Assembly: GCA_964475125.1 (NCBI GenBank)
Contig: CAYYWP010000003.1
Coordinates: forward strand, 1 to 64,000
Source of the DNA: CAYYWP01 sp964475125
GTDB taxonomy: Bacteria > Desulfobacterota > Binatia > HRBIN30 > CADEER01
Direction: 5' to 3'
Length of the DNA: 64,000 nt
Below, piece by piece: positions 26,726 to 36,713 of this stretch (positions are counted from its first letter, which is position 1; each line of letters starts with the position of its first letter). The notes under the pieces were generated by a model that saw nothing but the letters and a program-made list of their open reading frames with translations, ran no database searches and was not told where the DNA came from. Both the position numbers and the translations under genes were made by a program.

Positions 26726-27544
26726 TTATCGCACGATCCGGTAGTCGAGCCGGCCGGTAGCGGTGCGCGCGCCGTCGGTCGTCGCGCTCACTCGCACCGC
26801 GGCGATTCCGTCGCTCACCTCGTGCAACGCGGCCGTGAGGTGCAGCTCGGAGCCCGGCTCGGAGAAGGCGCGCACCTTGAGGTCGTGCACGCCGGCGGCG
26901 CGCACGCGCCCGGCATCGACGCCGAGGGCCTCGGCGGCCACGGCGACGGCGAGGCGATTCTGTGCCTCGGCGAGCAGCGTGGCGGGAAAGACCGCGCGGC
27001 GGGGAAAGTGGTCGGCGAAGTATTCCGCCGTACTCGGCACGTGCAGCACGGCGCGTTGCGCGCCGTCGGATTGACGAGTGAGGCCTTGCAAGTCCGGGTT
27101 GGACGGCAGCCCGACCGTGGCGTTCGAACCGCCCGCGCACAGCGCCGCAAGACGATGCCGCACGGCGACGGGGTCGTCGAAGGCCTCGACCGGTAGCAAT
27201 GGGCCGACACAGCGGACGAGGTTCGCGACCACCGCACCGCCGCAAACCGCCGACCCGGAGTAGCGCACCGCCCGCCCGTCGTAGCGATCGACGCGCGCCC
27301 GCAGCTCGATCGGCGTCCCGCGGCACCCGCCGAGATCGGTGTCGGGCAGCAGAACCTCGCTGACCACGGCGGCGACCGGACGGAGGGTGAAGTGGCTGCG
27401 CGCCATCGCGATCCACGCCGCGAGCTGGCCCACCGCCTCGATGATCAACCACGATGGCAGCCCGCCATCGGGTGGGAGATCGAGTGCGCCATGCGCCGTG
27501 TCGTGGTCGAGGGCGCTGATGCGATCGACGAAGAGGAAACCCAT
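26726..27544 (-). CDS. double-hotdog FabZ-like protein
   Basis: Protein of 272 residues with two hotdog-fold halves. The C-terminal half has YFADHFPRRAVFPATLLAEAQNRLA, collinear with the FabA/FabZ motif (HFPGxPxxPGVLxxEA); the N-terminal half (GLPSWLIIEAVGQLAAWIAM) has the second helix but no HFP, so probably one active half. The family would predict 3-hydroxyacyl-ACP dehydration or a related thioester step. His is retained in DHFP; the catalytic Asp/Glu position appears as E in LLAEAQ. Adjacent to a heptosyltransferase-like gene, so a role in lipid A or glycolipid acyl chains is possible. Confidence 0.65.
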   Translation of the reverse strand: MGFLFVDRISALDHDTAHGALDLPPDGGLPSWLIIEAVGQLAAWIAMARSHFTLRPVAAVVSEVLLPDTDLGGCRGTPIELRARVDRYDGRAVRYSGSAVCGGAVVANLVRCVGPLLPVEAFDDPVAVRHRLAALCAGGSNATVGLPSNPDLQGLTRQSDGAQRAVLHVPSTAEYFADHFPRRAVFPATLLAEAQNRLAVAVAAEALGVDAGRVRAAGVHDLKVRAFSEPGSELHLTAALHEVSDGIAAVRVSATTDGARTATGRLDYRIVR

Positions 27545-27765
27545 GGCCTGCGCGTTCCTCGTCTAACCGCCCCTCCGCGCCGCCGCAACCGGGTGCTGTC
27601 GACGCGTCCCGCTGGCGCCGAAGCGCGCCGAACGCGCTTGCGTAGCTCGCTGTTTCGCCCGTGTGGTATGCCGCGGCGCCATGCGGATCGGACTCACGGG
27701 CAGCGTCACCGGGCGGGTCTTGGCGGAAGGGATGCGATAGGTGACCGCGATGCGCTTTCCATTTT

Positions 27766-29034
27766 TCACGGCGCCGCCCAGCGCTCCGCGGTCCATCGCA
27801 ACAGGCGCGCCGCGCCGGGTGCCAGTTCGAAGTCTAGCGACGCCAACGGTTGCCACTCGGCGTTGTCGAGATCGAGCGCCTCCGGTACGGGGGTATTGGA
27901 GGCGAGTTTGAGCTCGGCGCGAAGGCCGCGGCGATAGTCTCGGTTGACCAGTAGCGCGGCGAGGCTGCCGCGCCCGTCGCCAAAGAGTCCGACCGTAATC
28001 GGGCCGCCAGTGATCGCCGCGATCGGACCGATCGGGAACGGAATGGCGATCTCTCCGGTCGCGTCGGCGACCGCGATCGAGCGCCAACCTTCCAGTGCGT
28101 TGCCGATCAGGCGCACGATCCGGTTCAGACGCATGGCCTCGAAGTAATGCACCGTCGGCCGGCCGCGCTCGATGAGTCCGTGGCGAAAGTCCCAGTCGTC
28201 GTATGACCGCGGTGTCCAGTAGGCGAAGTACGAGATGCCGCGCGCTCCGAAGGCGAGAGCGTGGAAGAGCTGCCAGGCCAACTCGGCTTCGGTGGGGTCG
28301 CGGTAGGGTCCGTGCGGCATGGCGAGCGCGATCCACAGAAACGGCAGGTCGTGATCCAGGGCGACGCGCCGCAGCGCCGCCAGATTGGCGAAGAAGGTCG
28401 GGCGATCCGTGTTCGCTCCGAAGGGGTAATAGTCGACGCTCAAGAGCTGCGGTCGGACCTCGGTGGCGAAGCGCTCGAGATAGTCAGCGTACGACGCGGC
28501 GCCTAAGAGATGCGGCGGGATGAAATCGGGCAACAGGTTGACGTAGGCCAGCCGCGCGGGGTCGGCTGCCCGCAGAGCAGCGACGGTGGCGGCGACGGCC
28601 GGAAAGCGCTCGGCCGCCGGTTCGTCCAGGACCATGTAGCCGTCCAGGGCTGGCGCATCGCGGTAGTCGGCGACGGCGGCGGCGACCTGCGCCGGCGCCG
28701 CCGCCGCGCCAGTCGCGGCGGCATAGATGCGGTGATCGGCCACCCACATGCGCAAACCATGCCGTTCGGCCAACGCCAGGGCGCGGCGGTTGGCGGCGAC
28801 GTCGAGCGCGCCCTCACAGGGCGCGCCGATGGTGGTGAATCCGGCGGCGGCGATCTCGGCGACGCGCGCGTCGTCGAGTTCCTGCAGCGGCGGGGCGCAC
28901 CAAAACGTGATCACGAAGGGCCGCGCCTGCCAGCTCGGCGCGCTGGGAGGGGGCGCAACTGCGCTACAACCCGCCAGCAGCGCCAGCAGGCCAAACCCGG
29001 CGGCCCCGAGACCGCCGAGCCATTTGCTCCACAT
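27766..29034 (-). CDS. lipoprotein with glycosidase-like TIM-barrel
   Basis: Lipoprotein of 422 residues; lipobox LLAGC at about residue 22. The mature chain begins with a TIM-barrel type pattern: FVITFWCAPP, IAAAGFTTIGAP, GLRMWVADHRI, and a strand ending in acids at YMVLDEPAAERFP, then SVDYYPFG, PFLWIALAMP, GISYFAYWTP. The DEP pair and SVDYYP aspartate are placed like the acid/base and nucleophile of glycoside hydrolases in the GH42/DUF4434-like group. A small beta-rich domain closes the chain. ATG at 29034 gives the lipobox at the proper distance; a longer reading from 29130 enters a repeat element. Substrate unknown. Confidence 0.65.
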   Translation of the reverse strand: MWSKWLGGLGAAGFGLLALLAGCSAVAPPPSAPSWQARPFVITFWCAPPLQELDDARVAEIAAAGFTTIGAPCEGALDVAANRRALALAERHGLRMWVADHRIYAAATGAAAAPAQVAAAVADYRDAPALDGYMVLDEPAAERFPAVAATVAALRAADPARLAYVNLLPDFIPPHLLGAASYADYLERFATEVRPQLLSVDYYPFGANTDRPTFFANLAALRRVALDHDLPFLWIALAMPHGPYRDPTEAELAWQLFHALAFGARGISYFAYWTPRSYDDWDFRHGLIERGRPTVHYFEAMRLNRIVRLIGNALEGWRSIAVADATGEIAIPFPIGPIAAITGGPITVGLFGDGRGSLAALLVNRDYRRGLRAELKLASNTPVPEALDLDNAEWQPLASLDFELAPGAARLLRWTAERWAAP

Positions 29035-29104
29035 GCCCCGTTTCCACCCCGGCTCGGACGACCGGCTCTGTAGCCCGGATCGTCGGGCGACGCCACAACG
29101 GGCT

Positions 29105-29255
29105 AGTCCGTTGAAGAAGGCCGCGCTCATCCTTCGACGGGCTCAGGATGAGCGGGAAGTGCTTGTGCCGCAACGTGTTCCGCTCACTCTTCGACAACCT
29201 CAGGACATGCCCTGAGCCCGCCGAAGGGTTGGCGGAACACGTTCGTCAACGGGCT
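29105..29255. repeat. TTCGACGGGCTCAGG palindrome, copy 2
   Basis: About 151 bp: left end agtccgttgaagaaggccg, core cttcgacgggctcaggatg, a second core tcgacaacctcaggacatgc, then tgagcccgccgaaggg and gtcaacgggct. It lies upstream of the glycosidase-like lipoprotein gene and is the most divergent full copy in the window. Confidence 0.8.
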
Positions 29256-29328
29256 GCTACGGCTGACGGGATGCGGAAGCGCTCACCGGACAACTCCGGC
29301 CGACGGCTGCGCGGAGTGCCGCAACCGG

Positions 29329-29613
29329 TCAGAGGTAATACAGGAAAAGGCGCTGAAACCCGCGCTGGCGGAAGGCGGGCGGCGCCTCCTTCCAGAAGTT
29401 GGGCTCCTCGTAGGCGGGAAGGCTGCACAAGCAGCGCTCGCAGTTCGGACACAGCTTGGATGGCTCACCGTCGAGATGTGGACACCAGACAGCAGCAAAA
29501 AGATCGAACTCGCGCCGGCATAGCGGGCAGGGCACGACATGGCTGACCTTGCGCTTCGTCTCAGATGCGAGTCGACCGCCGAGTAGATTATCGCGAGCTT
29601 GTGACAGGGGCAT
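29329..29613 (-). CDS. small zinc-ribbon protein
   Basis: 94 residues from the ATG at 29613. The middle carries two Cys pairs and extra Cys/His in VPCPLCRREF, WCPHLDGEPSKLCPNCERCLC, a plausible structural zinc site (CxxC near residue 34 and CxxC near 60). The tail EEPNFWKEAPPAFRQRGFQRLFLYYL (quoted in part: EEPNFWKEAPPAFRQ) is aromatic-rich. I do not know a named family, though similar short zinc-ribbon proteins occur in this type of genome. The reading frame extends upstream to 29853 without a stop, but that part is not protein-like. It diverges from the phosphatidylserine decarboxylase gene. Confidence 0.55.
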   Translation of the reverse strand: MPLSQARDNLLGGRLASETKRKVSHVVPCPLCRREFDLFAAVWCPHLDGEPSKLCPNCERCLCSLPAYEEPNFWKEAPPAFRQRGFQRLFLYYL

Positions 29614-29801
29614 GTGACGATGAAGTTCCAGTGCGTAGCGCTGTTGCGAGATCAAAGACGCCCTGAATGCACTCGTTTGTTGCGCGTTTCGATGCACGCC
29701 TTGCGGCGCCCGGCAGGCAGGAAGCAAGAAAAATGCCTTGATCAACAATCTGCGGCGCCCACGTGGCACCACGGGTATGGTGGGGTGTAGGGACAGGCGG
29801 G

Positions 29802-30668
29802 ATGGTGTCACTTGCTGACCGTTTGATGCTGACTGCGCTACGGGCGGTGCCACAGCATGTCGTGTCGCATCTCGCCGGTTGGGCGGCCGCCCGGCGGCTC
29901 CCGCCGGCGCTCCGCCAGCCTGTGGTACGCGGCTTCGGTCGTCTGGTCGGAGTCGATTTCGGCGAGGTGCGCGATCCGCTGTCGTCCTTCGACAGCCTGC
30001 AAGCCTTCTTTACTCGCGCTCTGCGCGATGGGGTCCGCCCCGTGGACGAAGCCCCCGATGCGTTGGTCTCTCCCTGTGACGGGAGTTGGGGCTGTGCGGG
30101 GGCGGTGGAGGGGGGTCAATTGCTGCAGGTCAAAGGGCGCGCGTACAGCCTGGCGCGGTTGCTCGGCGATCCGCCGGCGGCTGGCGAATTCGACCGCGGG
30201 ACCTACGCGACGCTGTATCTGGCGCCGCGCGACTACCACCGCTTTCACGCTCCCTGCACGGCGCGGGCGCGCCGGGTCGTCTACCTGCCGGGTGCCCTGT
30301 GGCCGGTGAACCGGCTGGGGCGCGAGGGGATTGGCGATCTGTTCGCCGTCAACGAGCGTCTGTGCGTGTACCTGTCGCTGGGCGCGAGCGCGGCCGATCT
30401 CTGTCTGGTTGCGGTTGGTGCGACGCTGGTCGGAAAGATCCGCCTGCTCTTCGATAGCCTGACGACCAACATCCGCGGCGGCGCCGCGATCGAGCGCCGC
30501 TACCCGGAGGGGGTTGCGCTGAGCAAGGGACAGGAGTGCGGACGATTCGAGTTCGGCTCGACCATCGTCCTCCTCGCCAAGCCCGGCGCGGCGACGATCG
30601 AGCCGAAACCGCCCGGAACGCCAGTGCGCCTTGGGCAGCGTATCGGCACTGTGCATGTGAGTGACTGA
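29802..30668 (+). CDS. psd: phosphatidylserine decarboxylase
   Basis: Membrane-associated proenzyme of 288 residues that makes phosphatidylethanolamine. The triad is visible: D94 (SPCDGS), H149 (YHRFHAPC) and S253 in the self-cleavage motif FGST (residues 251-254), where Ser becomes the pyruvoyl prosthetic group. E. coli has LGST; FGST is a usual variant. SFDSLQAFFTRALRDGVRP is the conserved N-terminal block. ATG at 29802 follows agggacaggcggg. No pssA is in the window; neighbours are envelope genes. Confidence 0.92.
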   Translation: MVSLADRLMLTALRAVPQHVVSHLAGWAAARRLPPALRQPVVRGFGRLVGVDFGEVRDPLSSFDSLQAFFTRALRDGVRPVDEAPDALVSPCDGSWGCAGAVEGGQLLQVKGRAYSLARLLGDPPAAGEFDRGTYATLYLAPRDYHRFHAPCTARARRVVYLPGALWPVNRLGREGIGDLFAVNERLCVYLSLGASAADLCLVAVGATLVGKIRLLFDSLTTNIRGGAAIERRYPEGVALSKGQECGRFEFGSTIVLLAKPGAATIEPKPPGTPVRLGQRIGTVHVSD

Positions 30669-30686
30669 AGCAAGACGGGAAGGCCC

Positions 30687-32909
30687 TCAGCCTGAAGGCG
30701 CGCTCGCCGGCGGTTCGGGCGGCCCGACCTCGGCATCAGTCCCGCCGTCGGGCGGCAGCCGCCACGCCTCGGGCGGGACGAGGTGACGTTCCTCGCCCTC
30801 ACGATGCCAGAAGATCTGCAACTGAAGCGTCTGCGACACCTCGTCGATCTCGACGGCAAAGTCGTGCGATCCAGCCGCCAGCGGCTTGCTCAGGTCCGTC
30901 CGTTGGCCGTCGAGCCATGCCTTCCAGGGGGCGTTGCTGTCGACGACGAGGTGGTAGCCGCCGGGTTCAGGGACGATCAGGCGGCCGCGCAAGGCGCTGC
31001 GAAAGTGCGCCGGGAAGGTCGGCGGCATGAAGGCGAAGAGCGGATAGGGCTCGTGCCGAATTCTCCGTCGGTCACCGAGGTCGTACTCGCCGAGCAGCCC
31101 AATGTCCGGATCGCGCTGGCGCTGTTCCAGCGCCGCGCGCGGCACGGCCGCGAAGCCGAGGACCGCGCGCGGTGCGCCGTACGGCTCGGCGATCGGCCAG
31201 TACGCATCGAGTGCCCAGGAGCGCAGCACGGGCTCGCGCCGCTGCGACAGCTCGGCGGCGGGGTAGAAGGCGCGCACCGCGTCGGCCGCTGGCAGCGCCG
31301 CGCCGGCCATCATGAACAACGCGCCGCGTTCGGGGGCGCTCGGCAGGGGCAGCACCTCCGCAAGGCTGCCGACGCCGCGCAGCTGCACTCCCCAGGCGCG
31401 GGCCAGAAAAGCCAGGATCTCATGCTCGGCGACGAAGTCGTCCGCCAGGACGTAGCCGGTCCACCCCGGTCCGTAGCCGCGCAGGGTACGGGCCATTTCA
31501 ACGATGCGCTCACCCTGAAACCAGTGGAACGCCGGATGCGAATAGAGTCGGTAGAAATAGAGGTGGAAATCGATCAACGGTACGAGTCCGACCAGTGCCA
31601 GCGCCAGCCATCGCAAGGCGCGCCGCGCCGGCGCCGCTGCCGCCGCGGCCAACATCCGCTCGAGCGGCAGTGCGGCCCACACGTAGAGTGGCAGGGTGGC
31701 GTACAGCGCCCGGTACAACCGCGGTGCGCCACCCGAAAGGACACCGGGAATGAGCCCGACGACCACCCAGGCCAGCAGCAGCACGTGGCGCGGCTGCCGC
31801 CAGCCCAACAGGCTGGCGAGCACGCCGTGCACGCAGAGAAAGCCAACGACGGCGTTGAAGGCCGGATCGGTACCGATGCCGAACCAGTGGAACTCGGGCC
31901 CTTGCTGGTAGTGGAACATCGCCAGCGTGCGCCAGGCGGCGTCCCACAGCGGCGCCCAGCTGTCGCGCTCGCGCATGACGGCCCAGATCGACTCCGAGCT
32001 GACCCGCCCGATCAGCGCATGCGGATCGGCGAGATAGCCGCGCGCCGCCGGTACCAGGGCGACGGCAAAGACGATGGCCAAGGCCAGTCCACTAGACCAT
32101 CGCAGCGCCACTCGACCCGTCCCGCCGGCGGTCGATGTCCGACTCGCCGGATGTCGCCCCGCCCAGGCCAGCGCCCCGAGGTAGGCGATGGCGATCGGTG
32201 GCGTGATGCGGGCCGAATGATAGGTGTACGCACACAGCGCCAGCGGCAGCCCGGCAGCGGCGGTGACCGCCCAGCGCGCGCGCGCCGTCCCCTGTACCAG
32301 CAGGCACAGGCCGGCGAGCAGAAAGAACTCGCCGCTGATGATCTGCACGAGCTGCTTGGCATGCGAGATCTGCGGCGGCGAGCAGGCGTAGAAGAGGGCC
32401 GCGAGCAGGCCCACCCTGGCGCCGAAGAGGGGCGCGGCGATGCCATAGAGTAGCGGCGCGCCGGCAATGCCCAGCAGCACGCTGGGCAGGCGCAACGTCC
32501 ATGGGTCGGCGCCAAAGAGCCAGAAGGCGCCGGCGATGAAGTAGTTGGGCAGGGCGTGGAAGTAGCTGAACGAGTGGACGACGATCTCGAACGGCGAGCG
32601 GACGGTGCCATCGAGAATGTCGAAGGCGAGCAGGCCGTTCACCGCGTCGTCGCCCCAGAGGCCGGGTGGTTCGAGTCGGTAGGAGCGGAAGAACGCCGCG
32701 ATGCCGGTGACGGCCAACAGCAGCCACCGCCGCTGGCGCGCCGGCAGCTCGGCCGGCGCAGCGGCCGTCCATAGCGACTGCGGCCAGTGCAGCAGCACTA
32801 CGCTGGCTGCGAGTAGGGGGAGGCCGAGCACTGGTTGCGCGTCAGCGAGCAGCAGGGCACCGGCGATGCCCATCGCCGTCGAGGCGAGCGCTGCAGCCAC
32901 GGCGGTCAT
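30687..32909 (-). CDS. glycosyltransferase family 39 protein with PA14-like C-terminal domain
   Basis: Polytopic protein of 740 residues. The catalytic acidic motif is in the first periplasmic loop (PPGLWGDDAVNGLLAFDIL, residues ~90-108), with about twelve helices up to ~residue 450. From ~600 a soluble domain with HFRSALRGRLIVPEPGGYHLVVDS and FAVEIDEVSQTLQLQIFW resembles PA14-type beta-sandwich carbohydrate-binding modules. It should glycosylate an acceptor on the periplasmic side. ATG at 32909 is preferred to a TTG at 32933. The CoA-transferase stop lies 29 bases upstream, so the two may be transcribed together without obvious functional link. A Pro/Ser-rich tail ends the protein. Confidence 0.82.
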   Translation of the reverse strand: MTAVAAALASTAMGIAGALLLADAQPVLGLPLLAASVVLLHWPQSLWTAAAPAELPARQRRWLLLAVTGIAAFFRSYRLEPPGLWGDDAVNGLLAFDILDGTVRSPFEIVVHSFSYFHALPNYFIAGAFWLFGADPWTLRLPSVLLGIAGAPLLYGIAAPLFGARVGLLAALFYACSPPQISHAKQLVQIISGEFFLLAGLCLLVQGTARARWAVTAAAGLPLALCAYTYHSARITPPIAIAYLGALAWAGRHPASRTSTAGGTGRVALRWSSGLALAIVFAVALVPAARGYLADPHALIGRVSSESIWAVMRERDSWAPLWDAAWRTLAMFHYQQGPEFHWFGIGTDPAFNAVVGFLCVHGVLASLLGWRQPRHVLLLAWVVVGLIPGVLSGGAPRLYRALYATLPLYVWAALPLERMLAAAAAAPARRALRWLALALVGLVPLIDFHLYFYRLYSHPAFHWFQGERIVEMARTLRGYGPGWTGYVLADDFVAEHEILAFLARAWGVQLRGVGSLAEVLPLPSAPERGALFMMAGAALPAADAVRAFYPAAELSQRREPVLRSWALDAYWPIAEPYGAPRAVLGFAAVPRAALEQRQRDPDIGLLGEYDLGDRRRIRHEPYPLFAFMPPTFPAHFRSALRGRLIVPEPGGYHLVVDSNAPWKAWLDGQRTDLSKPLAAGSHDFAVEIDEVSQTLQLQIFWHREGEERHLVPPEAWRLPPDGGTDAEVGPPEPPASAPSG

Positions 32910-32937
32910 ACTGGCCGAGTTGCGGTCCGGCAACGGG

Positions 32938-34140
32938 CTAACCGATGGCGCCGGCCTCGCGCAGGGCGGCGATGCGTTCCCAGTCGTAGCCGAGCTCGAG
33001 TAGCACCGCCTCGGTGTGCTGGCCGAACTCCGGCGGCATGGTCGGGATCGCCGGCGCGGTGCCGGCGAAATCGGCGGGACTGGCGATCATCTCTGCCGTA
33101 CCGTCGGCGACTTCGACGGTGGTGAACGCCCCGCTGGCGCGCACCTGCGGGTCGGCGAGCACTTCGGGGACGGTCTGCACGGGTGCCCACCACATGCCGG
33201 CGCGATCGAACGCCGAAGCCCAGTGCGCCATCGGCTGGCGCGCGAAGAGTTCGTCGAGCTCGGCGACGCACTCGGCGCTGTGTTGGCGGCGGCTGCGGAT
33301 GTCGCGGAAGCGCGGGTCGTGCGACAGCTCCGGCCGCTCGACCGCGCGGACGAGATCGGGCCAGTGGCGGTCGGCCTGCAGGCCGAGCAGCCAGAACCAC
33401 TTGCCGTCGCCGCTGCGGTAACAGTTGATGAGCGGGTTCGGCACCGCTCGGCGGCTGTACGGGGGATCGAGGCGGCCGAGGCGCAGGCGCAGGCTCAGAT
33501 CCCACCCGAGGACGTAGGCGCCGCTGCGCAACAGCGAGGTCGACACCAACTGTCCCTGCCCCGTGCGCTGGCGCGCGACCAGGGCGGCGCACACGGCGCT
33601 CACCGCCGCCAGCGCCGTGGTGTGGTCGCCCATGCCGCCGCGCTGTTGCGGCGGTTCGTTGCCGGGCGGGACGAGCGACATGGCGATGCCGGCGCGCGCC
33701 CACCAGGCGCCGACGTCATAGGCGGGTCGATCGCACTCCGCGCCCTGAGTGCCGTAGCCGCTGACACGGCAGTACACCAGGCGGGGATTGACTGCCTGCG
33801 CGCTGGCGTAGTCGAGGCCGACGCGCGCCAACGCGCTCGTGCGCAGGTTGGAGACGAAGACGTCCGCCCGCTCGATGAGTTGGCGGGCGAGGGTGCGGCC
33901 TTCGGCGTGCTGGAGGTTGAGCGCGACGCTGCGCTTGCCGCGGTTGTCGAGCTCGAAGGGGGGATTGATCGGCAGATCGGAGCCGATGCTGTGCAGGAAC
34001 AAGCCGCGCATCGGATCGCCGCCGGGTGGCTCGATCTTGATCACCTCGGCGCCCCAGTCGGCCATGATCCCGGCGGCGGCCGGACCGGCCACCCAGAATC
34101 CCAGCTCCAGTACGCGGACGCCCGCGAGTGGTCCCGGCAT
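32938..34140 (-). CDS. CaiB/BaiF-family (class III) CoA-transferase
   Basis: CoA-transferase of 400 residues. The family start LAGVRVLELGFWVAGPAAAGIMADWGAEVIKIEPP is present (quoted in part: GAEVIKIEPPGGDPMRG), and the nucleophilic aspartate is D142 in DRPAYDVGAWWARAGI. GDGKWFWLLGLQ in the second domain is also usual. It should move CoA between a thioester and a free carboxylic acid; family members serve carnitine, formyl/oxalyl, succinyl-benzylsuccinate or bile acid pathways and the substrate is not visible. Acyl-CoA dehydrogenase and enoyl-reductase-like genes 4-6 kb away point to acyl-CoA catabolism in general. Confidence 0.9.
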   Translation of the reverse strand: MPGPLAGVRVLELGFWVAGPAAAGIMADWGAEVIKIEPPGGDPMRGLFLHSIGSDLPINPPFELDNRGKRSVALNLQHAEGRTLARQLIERADVFVSNLRTSALARVGLDYASAQAVNPRLVYCRVSGYGTQGAECDRPAYDVGAWWARAGIAMSLVPPGNEPPQQRGGMGDHTTALAAVSAVCAALVARQRTGQGQLVSTSLLRSGAYVLGWDLSLRLRLGRLDPPYSRRAVPNPLINCYRSGDGKWFWLLGLQADRHWPDLVRAVERPELSHDPRFRDIRSRRQHSAECVAELDELFARQPMAHWASAFDRAGMWWAPVQTVPEVLADPQVRASGAFTTVEVADGTAEMIASPADFAGTAPAIPTMPPEFGQHTEAVLLELGYDWERIAALREAGAIG

Positions 34141-34207
34141 TACCCTCTCCCACGCATCGACTCAGATGCTGCGAACGCGCCGGTTCCCTGCGCCGTATGG
34201 GTGGTTC

Positions 34208-35128
34208 TCAAATCCGCTCCCACGCATCGGCCGGCATCAGGCTGGCGCAGAAGCCGGGCTGGACCAACCCGGCCAGCAGCTCGGCGCTGTCGGCGATGCG
34301 CGGGCCGGGCCGGTTCAGATAGGCGTTGCCGTCGACGGCGTAGGCGCGACCGTTGCGCACTGCCGCGAGCCCCCGCCATTCGCTGCGCGCGGTGAGCGCC
34401 GGCAGCTCGCGGCGGGTTTGCGCCAAGTCGAACCCGCACGGCATGACGATGACCACGTCGGGCTCGGCGGCGCTGAGGGCCGCCCAGGTGATCGGCGTGC
34501 TCGCCGCTCCCGCCGCCACCAGGTCGTAGCGCCCGCCGCCCAGCTCGACCAGCTCCGGGATCCAGTTGCCCGCCACCATCAGCGGGTCGGTCCACTCGAT
34601 GCACGCCACCCGCGGGCGGCTGCGGGCGGGCGCGACGCGCCGTTCGACGTTCGCCAGGCGCTCGCGCAGGCCGGCGATCAATCGTTCGCCCGCCTCGACA
34701 CAGCCGGCTGCTCTGGCGACGGTGGCGAAGTCCGCCAGGATATCGGCCAGCCGGGTGGGCTTGAGCGAGACGATCTCGGCCTTCGAGTGCAGGAAATCGC
34801 GCACCGCCTGTTCGACCTCGCCGAGCGACACGGCGCAGACCTCGCAGTGATCCTGGGTGACGATGAGATCGGGGCGGGCGGCGCGCAACGCCTCGCCGCG
34901 AATCCGGTACACGCTCAACCCGTCGCGCACCAGCTCGCGCACCGCCGCATCGATCTCCGCCGCGCCGCCGCGCGGATCGATCTTCACTTCGGTCAGCACC
35001 GGTCGGCCGGCGACCTCGGCCGGAAAGTCGCACTCGTGCGAGACTCCCACCAGGCGATCGGCGAGCCCGAGCGCACAGAGGATCTCCGTGGCGCTCGGCA
35101 GCAGCGAAACAATGCGGCTGACGGGCAT
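34208..35128 (-). CDS. BtuF-like cobalamin/corrinoid-binding protein
   Basis: Periplasmic-binding-protein fold of 306 residues, collinear with BtuF/FepB-type proteins: RIVSLLPSATEILCALGLADRLVGVSHECDFP at the N terminus (quoted in part), QDHCEVCAVS, and a second lobe with VMPCGFDLAQT and WRGLAAVRNGRAYAVDGN. From the ATG at 35128 there is no signal peptide, unlike canonical BtuF, and no BtuC/BtuD permease genes are adjacent. The protein may be a cytosolic corrinoid-binding protein, which would fit cobalamin use by HpnR at 12 kb. A start at 35164 would enter a palindromic repeat and is rejected. Confidence 0.75.
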   Translation of the reverse strand: MPVSRIVSLLPSATEILCALGLADRLVGVSHECDFPAEVAGRPVLTEVKIDPRGGAAEIDAAVRELVRDGLSVYRIRGEALRAARPDLIVTQDHCEVCAVSLGEVEQAVRDFLHSKAEIVSLKPTRLADILADFATVARAAGCVEAGERLIAGLRERLANVERRVAPARSRPRVACIEWTDPLMVAGNWIPELVELGGGRYDLVAAGAASTPITWAALSAAEPDVVIVMPCGFDLAQTRRELPALTARSEWRGLAAVRNGRAYAVDGNAYLNRPGPRIADSAELLAGLVQPGFCASLMPADAWERI

Positions 35129-35138
35129 AAAGGCTTCA

Positions 35139-35273
35139 AACCACAGATGAACACGGAGAACCACCGATGAACACCGAGCCCTCCCCCCCAGCCCCCCCGG
35201 CGCCGGTGGAACCCGCGCCCTACAGGGCGGAGCGCTCTGTGTTCATCGGAGGTTCTCCGTGTTCATCTGTGGT
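35139..35273. repeat. GATGAACAC word palindrome between btuF-like and miaB genes
   Basis: Left arm 35139-35178 (aaccacagatgaacacgg, agaaccaccgatgaacac) and right arm 35234-35273 (gtgttcatcggaggttctcc, gtgttcatctgtggt) match at nearly every position over 39-40 bases. The 55-base spacer is C-rich. It occupies most of the divergent promoter region of both genes. Confidence 0.9.
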
Positions 35274-35330
35274 CCTCAGGTCCTGCAAGACTTTGCGGGC
35301 TGACTGGGCTGCGGTATAGGTATCGGCTCG

Positions 35331-36614
<1,284 letters not shown>

Positions 36615-36628
36615 CAGGCAACCGAAAC

Positions 36629-36680
36629 CGCCGCGCTCATCCTTCGAGGGGCTCATTCTTCGACGGGCTCAGGAGAGCGA
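36629..36680. repeat. partial TTCGACGGGCTCAGG repeat
   Basis: One arm only: ccgcgctcatccttcgaggg followed by a second cttcgacgggctcaggag. It sits between the convergent miaB and secreted-protein stops. Truncated copy of the family seen at 19727, 29105, 50600 and 57654. Confidence 0.6.
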
Positions 36681-36713
36681 AGTGGATCAACAGACGGCGC
36701 GTAAGCCCCTCCC

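Noticed and set aside
26715..27452. Upstream extension of the GT9 reading frame over the hotdog-protein gene
   Set aside because: Shadow of the hotdog protein; the glycosyltransferase fold starts at the ATG at 26714.
32664..32690. Possible tRNA T-arm-like ggttcgagtc
   Set aside because: Inside the GT39 coding sequence; no acceptor or anticodon stem around it. No tRNA found in the window.
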